DNA of 64,000 bases from the NCBI RefSeq assembly GCF_000222585.1, contig NZ_AFWE01000182.1:62001-126000 (forward strand). The letters run 5' to 3'. The notes under the pieces are model-generated. The model saw only the letters and a list, made by a program, of their open reading frames with translations. It did not search any database and was not told where the DNA came from. Position numbers and translations under genes: made by a program. Positions 17,388-27,128 of the stretch are shown in pieces. The DNA is from Vibrio scophthalmi LMG 19158. Its GTDB lineage: Bacteria; Pseudomonadota; Gammaproteobacteria; Enterobacterales; Vibrionaceae. Every line of letters starts with the position of its first letter. Within the stretch, counting starts at the first letter, position 1.

Positions 17388-18284
17388 CTATTCACCAACC
17401 GCTATCGGCTCATTCAAGGTAAAACTTTTTACAAATTCGATAAAGGTGCGATCGGCAATCGAGAGATAGCCATCTTTGCGCCACGCCAACGCTAAATCGA
17501 GTTTTACGGGTTGCTCAAAAGGAATACCCACCACGTCAGATTCATGATGGGTAACTAATTCTAGCAAAGCGGTAATCGCAAATTCACGCCGCACGATACT
17601 CAAGATCAGAGGTAATAGGTTGGTTTCAAACGCACACTGTAGTTGATGATTGTGCTCCTTTGCTTTTGCTTCGATATAGTCACGGTGAAAGTAGCCATCT
17701 TTAAACATCACCAGTTCTTGTTGGAAAAAGTCATCAAAGCGTAGCGAACTATAGTCAGCAAAAGGATGCTCCCGGCCAACTACCGCCACCATTTCCGAGC
17801 TGAGCAGGTGATCGGTTTCTAGATCGTCGGGTACGTTGTCTTGATTGATCACACCAATATCAAGTTCCCCATCCAATAACATTTGGCGAATGGAGCTAGT
17901 ACCTGCATCAATCAGCACCAACTTTAAATTGGGGTAACGGCTTTTAAACGCCATTAACACCTGCGGAAAAAAATAGGACCCCATCATACTGGGTGCACCT
18001 AATCTTACTTCCCCTTTCTCCAACCCTTTCAATTCATCCATTGCCAGCTTTGCATCTTCGATTTGTTGCAATACCCGTTTAGCATGCTCCAATAATACAC
18101 GCCCTTCATCGGTGAGTTCGACGCGCCTTTCTTCTCGACGAAACAATTCCATGCCAAGTGTTTGCTCAAATTTTTTGATCGAGATACTCAGTGCGGGTTG
18201 GGCAATGTGTAACGCTTTGGCGGCATGAGTAAAATGACCAAATTCCGCTACGGTAACAAAATGCTTGAGCTGTTTTGAGTTCAT
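17388..18284 (-). CDS. LysR family transcriptional regulator
   Basis: A 298-residue LysR-type regulator. The N-terminal winged helix-turn-helix is clear (KQLKHFVTVAEFGHFTHAAK and LHIAQPALSISIKKFEQTLG, residues 4-45), followed by a linker helix and an effector-binding domain (about 90-290). Start ATG 18284 is chosen over an in-frame TTG three codons earlier. It is divergent from an MFS transporter with 99 bp between the starts, the usual arrangement for a LysR protein and its target. An AT-rich inverted repeat lies in that gap. The inducer is unknown. Confidence 0.9.
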   Translation of the reverse strand: MNSKQLKHFVTVAEFGHFTHAAKALHIAQPALSISIKKFEQTLGMELFRREERRVELTDEGRVLLEHAKRVLQQIEDAKLAMDELKGLEKGEVRLGAPSMMGSYFFPQVLMAFKSRYPNLKLVLIDAGTSSIRQMLLDGELDIGVINQDNVPDDLETDHLLSSEMVAVVGREHPFADYSSLRFDDFFQQELVMFKDGYFHRDYIEAKAKEHNHQLQCAFETNLLPLILSIVRREFAITALLELVTHHESDVVGIPFEQPVKLDLALAWRKDGYLSIADRTFIEFVKSFTLNEPIAVGE

Positions 18285-18295
18285 GATATACAAAT

Positions 18296-18321
18296 TATAT
18301 TAAGGTGATATTTTTAATATA
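18296..18321. promoter_or_regulatory. Inverted repeat between lysR-type and MFS genes, candidate LysR site
   Basis: TATATTAA and TTAATATA are exact 8-bp inverted arms separated by 10 bp. They lie 12 bp before the regulator ATG and 62 bp before the MFS ATG. Spacing and place fit a LysR recognition site; the base composition is very AT-rich, so chance is possible. Confidence 0.42.
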
Positions 18322-18383
18322 TTTTATTTATTCCCATCTCGCTGCTAATTTGATCACAACCACAACGATAAATCAGAAGTCCC

Positions 18384-19592
18384 ATGATCGAATGTCGCAC
18401 ACCGCAGTATCAAAAAGTCACGCTAAGTCTAGCACTTGGCTCATTTTTGATTTTCTGTAACTTATACCTGTTTCAGCCCATGCTGCCGTATATGGCTAAC
18501 CACTTTGCCGTATCTGAAACTCAGGTCAATTGGATTTTTGCTGCGACCACCCTCGCCCTTTCAATTTCATTAGTTCCTTGGGCGGTGGGCTCTGAGCGCT
18601 TTGGGCGACGAAATGTGATGTTGTTTGGGCTACTCGTTTTGCCTGTTATCAGCCTTGCTATGTTGTTTACTGATTCATTGATCGGTTTGGTATTACTGCG
18701 TGCAGTAATGGGCATCGCATTAGCCGCTTTCGCGTCTGTGGCAGTGGCTTACATGGTAGAAGAGCTCAGCCCAAAAGCCTTTAGTCAAGCGATTGGCACT
18801 TACATCGCAGCCAATTCACTGGGCGGGATTAGTGGTCGAATCCTAGGTGGGATGTTAACCGAACATCTAGGTTGGCAATCAGCCGTCATTACTATGGCTA
18901 TTTTAACCATAATCGGCGCCTTTATCGTGATCGGCTTATTGCCGCATCAGCGTCATTTTAAAGCGCAGAAAGGGATGCTTCGTTATCACAATCGCGCACT
19001 ACTTTCCCACCTTCGCAATCGTACCATATGGCTGGCGATGTTAATTGGTGGCCTCAACTTTGCCCTATTTGTTAACCTCTATTCCGTGATGGCGTTTCGC
19101 TTGGTCGCGCCCCCTCATCAATTACCGATTGGTATCGCCTCGATGATCTTTCTCTGTTATCTGGCGGGTACATTAAGCTCCAAACTCACTGCAACATGGA
19201 ACCGCCACTATTCAGCCATTCACGGGATGATGCTTGGAACCACCATCAGTTTACTTGGGATGCTCGTGGCCTACTTTGATCAACTTATCTGGATGATCAT
19301 GGGATTGTTGCTGATCAGTTTTGGCGCATTCTTTACCCATACTCTTGCTTATGCATGGGTGAGTCAGAAAGTGAAACGAGCCAAAGCGACGGCAACCGCA
19401 CTTTACTTGGTGCACTATTACATTGGAGGCAGTTTAGGCGGGTTCTATTTAATCTACAGCTGGCAACATGGCGGCTGGGCAGCAGTCATCCTTGCCGGTA
19501 GTGTACTCTACCTATTAATATTTTGGCTCTGCCTGCGCCTACAAACGAAACCTAAAAACCAACTGGCGAAATCTGGTATCATTGCGCGGTAA
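18384..19592 (+). CDS. MFS transporter, YnfM-like
   Basis: A 402-residue inner-membrane protein with 12 predicted helices in two halves. After TM2 is the MFS motif variant VGSERFGRRNVMLFG, and a long cytoplasmic loop (about 190-215) separates the halves. The family resemblance is to YnfM/CynX-like drug or metabolite exporters. ATG 18384 follows AGAAGTCCC, a weak ribosome site. It is the probable target of the divergent LysR regulator. The substrate is unknown. Confidence 0.88.
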   Translation: MIECRTPQYQKVTLSLALGSFLIFCNLYLFQPMLPYMANHFAVSETQVNWIFAATTLALSISLVPWAVGSERFGRRNVMLFGLLVLPVISLAMLFTDSLIGLVLLRAVMGIALAAFASVAVAYMVEELSPKAFSQAIGTYIAANSLGGISGRILGGMLTEHLGWQSAVITMAILTIIGAFIVIGLLPHQRHFKAQKGMLRYHNRALLSHLRNRTIWLAMLIGGLNFALFVNLYSVMAFRLVAPPHQLPIGIASMIFLCYLAGTLSSKLTATWNRHYSAIHGMMLGTTISLLGMLVAYFDQLIWMIMGLLLISFGAFFTHTLAYAWVSQKVKRAKATATALYLVHYYIGGSLGGFYLIYSWQHGGWAAVILAGSVLYLLIFWLCLRLQTKPKNQLAKSGIIAR

Positions 19593-19648
19593 AACTAGCC
19601 TCATGCCATTATAAAAAATCAAAAGGCATGCAAATATCAGGAAGCACG

Positions 19649-20215
19649 ATGAATTGCCCACACTTAACTCAACAGCCAGACATTGCTTTGCAAGTCAATC
19701 AATGGCTCAACGATGTCGTTATTGGATTAAACCTTTGCCCTTTTGCAGCAAAGCCGCAGCGCAACAAACAGATTGAAATTTTTGTTAGCCAAGCAACAAC
19801 CGACGAAGCTTTATTGGAAGACATCTTCAACCAGCTCTTAAGGCTCGACCAAACCCCAGTAAACGAACTGGAAACAACACTGGTCGCCGTGCCAAATATG
19901 CTCTCGGACTTTTGGGACTACAACCTGTTCATTGATTGGGTTGAAGGCTTGATCCGCCAACAAGGTTGGGATGGTATTTTCCAAGTCGCGACCTTCCATC
20001 CCGATTACTGTTTTGCCGATTGTGAGCCTGACGATGACTCCAATTTAACCAATCGATCACCGGTGCCGGTTTTCCACCTGATCCGCGAAGAAAGCATGGC
20101 AAAAGTACTCAAACATTACCCTGATCCGGAAGCGATTCCAGAAACCAATATTGCCCGTGTTGGCGCACTTACCAGCGAAGAGCGCAAACAGCTCTTTCCT
20201 TACTTATTTAGTTAA
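19649..20215 (+). CDS. DUF1415 domain protein
   Basis: A 188-residue cytoplasmic protein covered entirely by the DUF1415 family. Features are an early VIGLNLCPFAAKPQ segment and an acidic FHPDYCFADCEPDDDSNLTN segment, followed by NRSPVPVFHLIREESM. No biochemical function is established for the family as far as I know. ATG 19649 follows AGGAAGCACG; an in-frame codon at 19628 would add seven residues but lacks a ribosome site. It follows the MFS gene by 56 bp and may be cotranscribed. Confidence 0.85.
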   Translation: MNCPHLTQQPDIALQVNQWLNDVVIGLNLCPFAAKPQRNKQIEIFVSQATTDEALLEDIFNQLLRLDQTPVNELETTLVAVPNMLSDFWDYNLFIDWVEGLIRQQGWDGIFQVATFHPDYCFADCEPDDDSNLTNRSPVPVFHLIREESMAKVLKHYPDPEAIPETNIARVGALTSEERKQLFPYLFS

Positions 20216-20227
20216 TTCCTTCTTTAT

Positions 20228-20254
20228 CGTCAGCATCAGCTCTTGGTGCTGACG
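20228..20254. terminator. Hairpin downstream of the DUF1415 gene
   Basis: CGTCAGCA and TGCTGACG form an 8-bp GC-rich stem with an 11-nt loop. No T-run follows, so it may be an RNA 3'-end stabiliser or a weak terminator. The rest of 20216-20363 shows nothing else. Confidence 0.45.
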
Positions 20255-20363
20255 AATGTGTGATTTCTTACTCGATCAATTGGCTAATTCGCGTCGAACC
20301 ATGGCGAGGAGAGCACGCGTTTGCTAATATTGCGCGATATTTGTTATTGCCGGATTTAAGCGC

Positions 20364-20939
20364 ATGTATTTATCAAAACTGACTCAAGAAATTTTCGATC
20401 ACCTTTACCGTGATATTAACGAATTCCGTAGCACTTTCGACCTACCCGTTGCTGCGCCAGAAAGCCTAGACGCTAAAGCCGACACGCTGCACACCTCACT
20501 GGCTATCGAAGAATTGACAGAACTTGCGGAAGCGGACAATAAAACTGAACAAGCAGACGCGATCATCGACAGCGTTTACGTTTTGATGGGCCGCCTTGTG
20601 CACCTTGGTAACGACAAAGTTGAAGACAACCTTGCGATCAGCTACCTAATCGACCTGCTGCTTAACGTTGCTGTGAACCGCGGAATCGACTTCCTACCTT
20701 GTTGGGATGAAGTACACTCAAGCAACATGAGCAAAGTGTGCCGTAACGAAAAAGAGTATGCAGAAACTGAAGCTTTTTACGCAGAGCAAGGTATTAAATT
20801 AATGGCCGTAACTAAAGGCGATTACATCATTGCGAAGTGTGCAGAAGACTTCGTCTCAGACGCGAAGACCATCCGTCAAGGTAAGGTACTAAAATCGGTT
20901 TACTACCGTCCGGCTGACCTCGCGCAACTGACAAAGTAA
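20364..20939 (+). CDS. MazG-like nucleoside triphosphate pyrophosphohydrolase family protein
   Basis: A 191-residue all-alpha NTP-pyrophosphatase-type protein (MazG / phosphoribosyl-ATP pyrophosphohydrolase fold). The metal-binding pattern is visible as EELTELAE followed by EQADAIIDSVYVLMG (about 49-75), giving the Glu-Glu...Glu-x-x-Asp signature. The later WDEVHSSNMSKV and RQGKVLKS segments are shared with phage and bacterial homologues. It would cleave a nucleotide to monophosphate and pyrophosphate; the substrate is unknown, and house-cleaning is the usual guess. It is a single gene with its own terminator. Confidence 0.82.
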   Translation: MYLSKLTQEIFDHLYRDINEFRSTFDLPVAAPESLDAKADTLHTSLAIEELTELAEADNKTEQADAIIDSVYVLMGRLVHLGNDKVEDNLAISYLIDLLLNVAVNRGIDFLPCWDEVHSSNMSKVCRNEKEYAETEAFYAEQGIKLMAVTKGDYIIAKCAEDFVSDAKTIRQGKVLKSVYYRPADLAQLTK

Positions 20940-20948
20940 CAGATAGAC

Positions 20949-20977
20949 TAAAGCTGCCCTCGGGTGGCTTTATTTTT
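20949..20977 (+). terminator. Rho-independent terminator
   Basis: AAAGCTGCC and GGTGGCTTT pair with one wobble and one mismatch around a CTCG loop, then TATTTTT, ten bases after the stop. Confidence 0.7.
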
Positions 20978-21025
20978 AAGTGCAGACATGAAAAGCAGTA
21001 AACAGACAGTGAGCAAGCCCGTCAC

Positions 21026-21538
21026 ATGGATTTAATCGTGAAACTCATCCCTCTTACCATGGAACACGCTCCGACATTACTGGCATTCGAGCAAAAAAAT
21101 CGTGGTTGGTTTGAACTGCACATCACACCACGTGAAGAGGATTTCTATACCCTACTTGGCGTGCAAACCCATATCGCCGAACTGCTGCTCGATCAGACTC
21201 TAAACAGAGCCTATTCAACGTTATTGCTCGATCGTCACGACAATCTCGTTGGGCGGGTCAACCTTGCCAACATTCACCAAGGAAAAGCCTTTCTTGGTTA
21301 TCGACTCGGCAAGCCATGGGTAAAGAAAGGGCTGGCGAAAAAAGGGGTGAAGCTCATGATTGAGCAAGCAAAAATACTCAAGCTAAAACGTTTGGTTGCC
21401 CTCGCCTCCGTGACCAATATCGCTTCGCAGAAAGTTCTCACTTCACAAGGCTTTAAAGCGCATCATCGCCTAGCAAAATTCACCCAAGTACAGGGAGAAA
21501 CTCTGGACTGTATCGAATATCGCTTGGATCTGAATTAA
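21026..21538 (+). CDS. GNAT acetyltransferase, RimJ/RimL-like
   Basis: A 170-residue GNAT-fold enzyme. It begins LIPLTMEHAPTLLAFEQKNR, has LVGRVNLANI in the central sheet, GYRLGKPWVKKGLAKKGVKL as the acetyl-CoA pyrophosphate loop, and the late SVTNIASQKVLTSQGF motif typical of RimJ/RimL N-acetyltransferases. The acceptor may be a protein N-terminus or a small amine. No clear ribosome site precedes the ATG. It is transcribed toward btuD, which is convergent. Confidence 0.82.
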   Translation: MDLIVKLIPLTMEHAPTLLAFEQKNRGWFELHITPREEDFYTLLGVQTHIAELLLDQTLNRAYSTLLLDRHDNLVGRVNLANIHQGKAFLGYRLGKPWVKKGLAKKGVKLMIEQAKILKLKRLVALASVTNIASQKVLTSQGFKAHHRLAKFTQVQGETLDCIEYRLDLN

Positions 21539-21572
21539 CGCGCTAATCCTCTATGTGAGCTGCAGTACAGCA

Positions 21573-22328
21573 TCAATCAAACAATAAAATGCTCTTATCT
21601 TTTAGTTCCACTCTTTCCACACGAGTATTAAACACCGCTGACAACCGTTCAGGATCAAGCACTTCATTTACCGGACCAAATGCATTCATCACCCCTTGTT
21701 CTAACAACAAGGCTTTATCGGCATGTTTTAAGGTTCGGTTCAAATCGTGATTAGACATCAAGACAGTCAATCCCATCGCTGCAACCCGATCAATCAGTTG
21801 ATACAACAAAGCTTCTTGACCAATATCGAGCGGCGCTGCTGGTTCATCCAAAATCAGCACCTTGGCAAAGGGATTCAGCGTTGGCCAGATTTGTAAACAA
21901 ATGGCACACAGTCTTACCCGTTGCCATTCACCACCTGATAGCTGGTGAATACTTCGATGTAACTTATCCTCTAGCTGCAAGATCTCCGCTAACTCAAGTA
22001 CCGCTTCTTCAACTTCATTGAGCTTAAATTTCGCGTGGGCAGGAATCGATAACGACAGATAATGCGACACTTCTAAGTTGAAAGCCGGACGGTCTGATTG
22101 CGCGAGAAAAGCGCGATAATCCGCTAACTGCGAAATCGATGCTTGATTAACAGGGAGATCAGCAATGGTTGTTTCACCTGTCGATTCCAATAGGCCGGCC
22201 ACCGCAGCTAAAAGTGTGCTTTTGCCACTGCCATTTGGGCCAATCACATGCACTATCTCACCGGGTTCAGCATGAAAAGATAAAGGGAGCAGTCGTGAAC
22301 CGACACAGAGCGAATTAACGAGAATCAT
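21573..22328 (-). CDS. btuD: Vitamin B12 ABC transporter ATP-binding protein
   Basis: BtuD powers uptake of cobalamin and other corrinoids through BtuC. The 251-residue ATPase has Walker [10 protein letters not shown] (about 30-38), the signature [11 protein letters not shown] and Walker [13 protein letters not shown], where BtuD proteins typically have DEP followed by a variable residue. Its start overlaps the end of btuC by 14 bp, so the two are cotranslated. The binding protein BtuF is not in this window. Confidence 0.92.
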   Translation of the reverse strand: MILVNSLCVGSRLLPLSFHAEPGEIVHVIGPNGSGKSTLLAAVAGLLESTGETTIADLPVNQASISQLADYRAFLAQSDRPAFNLEVSHYLSLSIPAHAKFKLNEVEEAVLELAEILQLEDKLHRSIHQLSGGEWQRVRLCAICLQIWPTLNPFAKVLILDEPAAPLDIGQEALLYQLIDRVAAMGLTVLMSNHDLNRTLKHADKALLLEQGVMNAFGPVNEVLDPERLSAVFNTRVERVELKDKSILLFD

Positions 22329-23310
22329 GATTTTTCACCAGCATCCAGATAAATATTGGCGCACCAATTGACGTTGTTACGACACCCAATGGTAATTCAC
22401 CGGCACTCAACGCTGTTCGCGCGATCAAATCAGCAAACACCACCAGCAGCGCACCAGTTAACGCTGAAATCGGCAATAGATAGCGGTTTTCACTGCCTAA
22501 TGCTAAACGGAGTAAATGTGGAACCACTAAACCAACAAAGCTGATCACACCGCCTAATGCAACAGTACAACCGACTAACACTGAAACCGCTAAAATCAAC
22601 TTCCAGCGCATGCTTTCAACATCAATACCAAGTTGCTTGGCGTGGGTTTCGCCCATCATTAACTTATCAAGCAAAGCACCTTTGCAGCACAGCCATACTA
22701 GAACTGGGATCATCACTAAAGTCAAAATGTGTTGATACCAACTGGTACCGCCGATACTACCCATCAACCAGTACATCAAAATTCTAAGACTTAAATCGTC
22801 ACTAAAATAGAATGCCCAGGTGACAACAGCCCCAGCGAGAATACCAAACGCAACACCTACCAGCAGCAAACGCGTTGTGGTTAAGCGCAGTGCTCTGGTC
22901 ATCACAACCAGTAACAAGGTAAACGCTAATGCTCCAAGAATCGCGGCGAACATAAACCCGATTGGGGTGGCGAATGCTGGCAGAAAAAACAGCAGCAATA
23001 CCATCATCACACTGGCGCCGCCAGAGATACCGAGTACCCCCGGCTCCGCTAAGACATTACCAAGCAAAACTTGCAATACGGCGCCTGAAACCGCCAAAGA
23101 AGCACCAATGGCAATCGCCGCCAATAGTCGTGGCAAGCGCAATTGTGTCATCAATTGTTGCTCAAGGGATGAAAGAGAGTTGAACGGATTGATGAACAGT
23201 TCTCCCACCATAAGGTAGAGCGAACTGATAGAAATTAGCGCAAAAACCACCCAACCTATCGTGCGTTGCCATCGTTTATGTTTGCGAGCCAGAAGTTGAG
23301 TAAAGTCCAT
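22315..23310 (-). CDS. btuC: Vitamin B12 ABC transporter permease
   Basis: BtuC is the inner-membrane channel of the BtuCDF importer. The 331-residue protein has about ten membrane helices of the FecCD family. Characteristic stretches are [35 protein letters not shown] and [16 protein letters not shown], the last being the coupling-helix region that contacts BtuD. btuD follows directly. I found no B12 riboswitch box in the short upstream region. Confidence 0.93.
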   Translation of the reverse strand: MDFTQLLARKHKRWQRTIGWVVFALISISSLYLMVGELFINPFNSLSSLEQQLMTQLRLPRLLAAIAIGASLAVSGAVLQVLLGNVLAEPGVLGISGGASVMMVLLLFFLPAFATPIGFMFAAILGALAFTLLLVVMTRALRLTTTRLLLVGVAFGILAGAVVTWAFYFSDDLSLRILMYWLMGSIGGTSWYQHILTLVMIPVLVWLCCKGALLDKLMMGETHAKQLGIDVESMRWKLILAVSVLVGCTVALGGVISFVGLVVPHLLRLALGSENRYLLPISALTGALLVVFADLIARTALSAGELPLGVVTTSIGAPIFIWMLVKNHDSR

Positions 23311-23352
23311 AGCGTAGAGAGGTGCTTATCCGTATCTAATACAAAATATCGA

Positions 23353-23391
23353 GAAAAAATAATGGCCTAACGATACCGTTAAGCCATTTAA
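23353..23391 (-). terminator. Rho-independent terminator of astE
   Basis: AATGGCCTAAC and GTTAAGCCATT pair with a bulge around GATACC. On the minus strand a run of six T follows. It lies 29 bp past the astE stop. Confidence 0.75.
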
Positions 23392-23419
23392 ATAGAAAGA
23401 AATTTTAGATGTTTAGCGA

Positions 23420-24448
23420 CTAATCGTAGACGATTTGTCCATCTTCATAACGAACTTGAACTGGACAGATCATTAATGCCGCTCGTTGGCCGATTTCAAC
23501 ATGGCGATTTGGAAAAACGATCGCTTCCTCTTCGTTTTTCGCCATTAACGGTTTTTGCCCATCATGGCCAAAGACTTCACCGTGCTTAAAGCTGGTAAAG
23601 TTTTCAACATCATCGCCAAATAAGAAATCAAAATCATCATGAATACGAACAATGGTACGACTGACACGATACATTACCGGCTTACGCGGTAAATGCTCTG
23701 CCTCGCTCGCACTAATCAAGTCACGTAATGCGAGGTCAAAAGCAATCAACTTTTTCAGGTCATTGTCACCAATTCTCGCCGCGCTACCCAGCTCAACCGT
23801 CAGCGCTTGCGCAGCAAAGTTCTCAGCGCTAAACCAACTAAACGTACTTGATGGCGCGTTAGAAAACAGCAGCGCTTCTAGATGCGCACTGCAGACGAAA
23901 TCCATCAACTCTCGACTACGAACAGGATGTCGAGCTTTTGGGCTAACGGCAAAAGTATAGTGCTTAGACTGGCGAATGGCGCAGTGCAGATCAAAGTGCC
24001 AACGCTGCTCATCTTGCGTACCAGTGAAAAAGTCACTCACCTGTTGCTTGAGCATATCAGCAATATCAAGCTCTTTGCTTGGCTCGTGGCGCTTGGCATC
24101 AAACAGTCGATTCAAATTAGTTTCAATACTACGAGTGTGCGCATTGGTCGCTTCAGGGTGAGCAATAATAAACAGCAACCGCTCTTTAACTGGTTGAAAC
24201 CCTGTCTCGATGTCTTCAATAATCCGATCAACTAACTCCATCGGGGCGGTTTCATCACCATGAACACCACACGAGATAACAATATGCTTACTATCAACAT
24301 CAAGGCGAGCAGGAATCACTTCCAACACACCACGTTGATGCAGTTTAAATCGTGTACCCGAAGCCACGATAGATTCAGCAGGAATCATATCGTTTTCTAA
24401 GTCTAAGCTGTCAAAAAGAAAAGATTGCCGAAATAATTTCTTCGTCAT
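23420..24448 (-). CDS. astE: Succinylglutamate desuccinylase
   Basis: AstE removes succinate from N-succinylglutamate, the last step of the arginine succinyltransferase pathway, giving glutamate. The 342-residue zinc enzyme shows the carboxypeptidase-like motifs GVHGDETAPMEL (about 61-72), with the His and Glu ligands, and WHFDLHCAIR, with the second His. TRSIETNLNRLFDA matches the substrate Arg/Asn region. AGGAGTAGCGC before ATG 24448 is a good ribosome site. The other ast genes are not adjacent, as is usual in vibrios. Confidence 0.93.
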   Translation of the reverse strand: MTKKLFRQSFLFDSLDLENDMIPAESIVASGTRFKLHQRGVLEVIPARLDVDSKHIVISCGVHGDETAPMELVDRIIEDIETGFQPVKERLLFIIAHPEATNAHTRSIETNLNRLFDAKRHEPSKELDIADMLKQQVSDFFTGTQDEQRWHFDLHCAIRQSKHYTFAVSPKARHPVRSRELMDFVCSAHLEALLFSNAPSSTFSWFSAENFAAQALTVELGSAARIGDNDLKKLIAFDLALRDLISASEAEHLPRKPVMYRVSRTIVRIHDDFDFLFGDDVENFTSFKHGEVFGHDGQKPLMAKNEEEAIVFPNRHVEIGQRAALMICPVQVRYEDGQIVYD

Positions 24449-24610
24449 GCGCTACTCCTTTATTGCACAGCGGTATGTTAATAAAATGTTCTAGCAAGTT
24501 TTGTCGCTGCGGTCGCACTTATGGATAGAAATTACGTGCTTCATCGAAAAAACAAACATTGCCACGCTACGCAGCCCGAGGAACACGTAGAGAAGAAAGC
24601 GAGTGCTGTA

Positions 24611-24637
24611 CAAAATAGCCGAGCAATCACTCGGCTA
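24611..24637 (-). terminator. Rho-independent terminator of the cob/pepF run
   Basis: TAGCCGAG and CTCGGCTA around a 6-nt loop; the minus strand continues TTTTG. It is about 60 bp past the M3 peptidase stop. The remainder of 24449-24698 shows no gene. Confidence 0.7.
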
Positions 24638-24698
24638 AACGATAGTACCATAAGATAAAATGGTAATTTGTTGATCTAAGGCGGATTCCTTAGCGAGT

Positions 24699-26486
24699 TT
24701 ACTCACCTTGCGCGAGCAACGCCTCAAATTGCGATACTTTATCTTCAACCATTTGCAGGCTCTGACGCCAAAAATCGGCCTGTGTTAAATCCATCGCCAA
24801 GTGACGCTCAACCACGTCTTCCGCCATCATTGAGCCGGTATCACGTAATAACTGCACGTAGTCAGGATAGAAGCGACTCCCCTTGCTTTCTCTTTGCGCG
24901 TAAACGCCTTTACTGAACAAGTAACCAAATAGATACGGATAATTGTAGAAGCTCACTTCTGAAATAGAGAAATGCAATTTGCTCGCCCAAAAATACGGAT
25001 CGCTTTCGCTCATTGAATCGCCATACCACTCGCGCCACGTTTCATCCATTAACTGGCATAGCTGCTCAGCACTCAGCTCGCCTTCTTGGCGCTGTTGGTA
25101 AAAACGTTTTTCAAATTGATAGCGGACCGGAATGTTGACCAATAACGCATAGGCAGAAGAGAGCTCTTCCCACAACATTTCCAATTTTTGTTCGCGAGTT
25201 TGAGCCTTAGCTAGTAGCGAATCACGGACGATGTTTTCTGCAAAAATAGAGGCCGTTTCAGCCAACGTCATTGGATAACGAGTTTGACACAGCGGCATAT
25301 CGCGCATCACCCAGTTATGGAACGCATGGCCTAATTCATGAGCAAGCGTCATCAGATCTGAACGACTGCCACCCCAAGTCATAAAGACCAGTGGCGTACG
25401 GGTAGCGGCAAACTTGGTACAATAAGCACCTAAACGACGATTTGGTGTTGGCTCAGCATCAATCCAACCATTTTCTACCATCAAGTCAACAAAGTCCGCC
25501 ATCTCTTGATCGACTTCCGAGAATGCTTGTTTGATCACTTCAATAGCAGCATCGAATGTGTAAGTTTGCTCCGCATCGCCATCTAAGCTTGGCATACCAG
25601 CCATATGGTTCCATGGTTGCATTTGTTCCAACCCATGCACTTTCGCCATTAAGCGCCCAGCTTTTTGCCCGATATCACGATGAGCGAGTGTCGTCTCCAT
25701 CATCGCATCTAAGGTATCCGGCAGAATACGGCTTTGATGCAAGCTTGGATCGAGAAAATGGACGCTGTACTGAGAAGAGCGTTTTTGATATTCACTAAGA
25801 CGCCAACCCGCCAGTGCATTTAAAATGGCAGCAAAACTCTCTTGGTGGGTCGCCATGGCCTCTTGAATACCACGCCACGCCGATTGTTGCTTCTCAAAAT
25901 CAGTACCATAGAGCAAACTTGCTGCTTGCGAAAAACCTATCGTTTGGCCATCATCGAGTGTGATCTGTAGCGAGCCAGTAATGTTGTCGTACATCCTACT
26001 CCAAGCATCTCGCCCATCCACTTGCATCGCGGCAAGCAGTTGCTCCTCTGCCACGCTTAACTTGGTGTCGGCAATTTTTCTATCACAAGCAATTAAAAAG
26101 GCCTGTCCATACACATCACCACTATCGTGATCGAGCACTTCTTGGATGTACTCTAAGGGCGCATTCGCCAAGGTATCTTGGTATGGTGTATAGGCTTGTG
26201 ATAGCTGTGAGCTTAATTTCGCCAACTTACCAATTAATGACTTCGCACCAGGATTGATGGCATCAATCGAAGCATGACATTGAGCAAAAGTGTTGATAGT
26301 GGCTAATAACTTCCCAGCCGCTTCTTTGGTTTGAATCGCATTTTGCATCACTGCCGTTAAATCGCGGCGATCAACGTGTTGATTGAGAACTTGAATACAC
26401 TGCTGAATCAGCTCAATATCTTGTGTGATCTTAGCATCATTTAAATCTTGATAAGCGATGGATAAATTCCAACTTGGTGCAATCAT
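24699..26486 (-). CDS. M3 family oligoendopeptidase (PepF-like)
   Basis: A 595-residue cytoplasmic zinc metallopeptidase of the M3/PepF family, expected to cut short peptides. The active site is LAHELGHAFHNW (HExxH, about residue 385), followed by the third ligand region ETASIFAENIV. The N-terminal half is helical with no signal peptide. ATG 26486 is chosen for AAGGAAAG four bases upstream and the start MIAPSWNLS; an open frame extends 18 codons further into the cobC gene. The gap to cobC is only 11 bp, so it is probably cotranscribed with the cobalamin genes, without an obvious metabolic link. Confidence 0.9.
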   Translation of the reverse strand: MIAPSWNLSIAYQDLNDAKITQDIELIQQCIQVLNQHVDRRDLTAVMQNAIQTKEAAGKLLATINTFAQCHASIDAINPGAKSLIGKLAKLSSQLSQAYTPYQDTLANAPLEYIQEVLDHDSGDVYGQAFLIACDRKIADTKLSVAEEQLLAAMQVDGRDAWSRMYDNITGSLQITLDDGQTIGFSQAASLLYGTDFEKQQSAWRGIQEAMATHQESFAAILNALAGWRLSEYQKRSSQYSVHFLDPSLHQSRILPDTLDAMMETTLAHRDIGQKAGRLMAKVHGLEQMQPWNHMAGMPSLDGDAEQTYTFDAAIEVIKQAFSEVDQEMADFVDLMVENGWIDAEPTPNRRLGAYCTKFAATRTPLVFMTWGGSRSDLMTLAHELGHAFHNWVMRDMPLCQTRYPMTLAETASIFAENIVRDSLLAKAQTREQKLEMLWEELSSAYALLVNIPVRYQFEKRFYQQRQEGELSAEQLCQLMDETWREWYGDSMSESDPYFWASKLHFSISEVSFYNYPYLFGYLFSKGVYAQRESKGSRFYPDYVQLLRDTGSMMAEDVVERHLAMDLTQADFWRQSLQMVEDKVSQFEALLAQGE

Positions 26487-26497
26487 AATTCTTTCCT

Positions 26498-27124
26498 TTA
26501 AGCGTGCGATAACCCAGAGAGCGGTGTACCGATCGAACAAATTTGAACGTAGATTTTATCTGCGTGGGTAATTTTTATATGCGAAATGGATTGATTGGCG
26601 ATCTGTAGCGTTGAAAATAGTGCTGGATTACGCCAATCCAAGCCCAAGGTATTGGCTAAAATCATTCGGATTGAGCCACCATGGGCGATTAATAAGGTGT
26701 CTTGCTCTGCACTCTGTGCTAATGCTTGCCATCCATCAGATATACGTTGATAAAACGCGTCAATCGACTCTGAACCAGGCAATGGATGGCTGACCGGATC
26801 TTGCCAAAACCGCTCCAGCATTGGCCATTGTTGACTAAACTGGTCAAATGGCACACCATCAAACTGGCCGAAATCCATCTCTTGAAATTCAGGGCTGACT
26901 TGCAGGCTCAAACAAGGCTTCTCAACCACTAAACGCATGGCTAAGTCTCGGCAGCGGCGCAGCGGCGAGCTAACGACATGTTCAAACGGTAGATTTATTT
27001 TCAGTAAACCGCTGCAGATAGATTGCTGCACTGAACTTGCCACCAACACATCGGTATGGCCGTTGAGCGCGGCTTCGCCAAGCGTTTTACCATGTCGCAG
27101 TAAGTAGATATTGACACTTTTCAT
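26498..27124 (-). CDS. cobC: Alpha-ribazole phosphatase-like histidine phosphatase
   Basis: A 208-residue histidine phosphatase of the phosphoglycerate-mutase superfamily. The catalytic histidine lies in YLLRHGKT (residues 8-15). VVSSPLRRCRDLA, EMDFGQFDG and LIAHGGSIRMIL supply the other active-site residues. Its place directly after cobU (4-bp gap) supports a role in nucleotide-loop assembly, dephosphorylating alpha-ribazole phosphate or cobalamin 5'-phosphate. Confidence 0.87.
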   Translation of the reverse strand: MKSVNIYLLRHGKTLGEAALNGHTDVLVASSVQQSICSGLLKINLPFEHVVSSPLRRCRDLAMRLVVEKPCLSLQVSPEFQEMDFGQFDGVPFDQFSQQWPMLERFWQDPVSHPLPGSESIDAFYQRISDGWQALAQSAEQDTLLIAHGGSIRMILANTLGLDWRNPALFSTLQIANQSISHIKITHADKIYVQICSIGTPLSGLSHA

Positions 27125-27128
27125 TGTG

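Noticed and set aside
23311-23419. Possible cobalamin riboswitch at btuC
   Set aside because: No B12 box (GCCACTG type) on the relevant strand; this stretch is mostly the btuC upstream end and the astE terminator.
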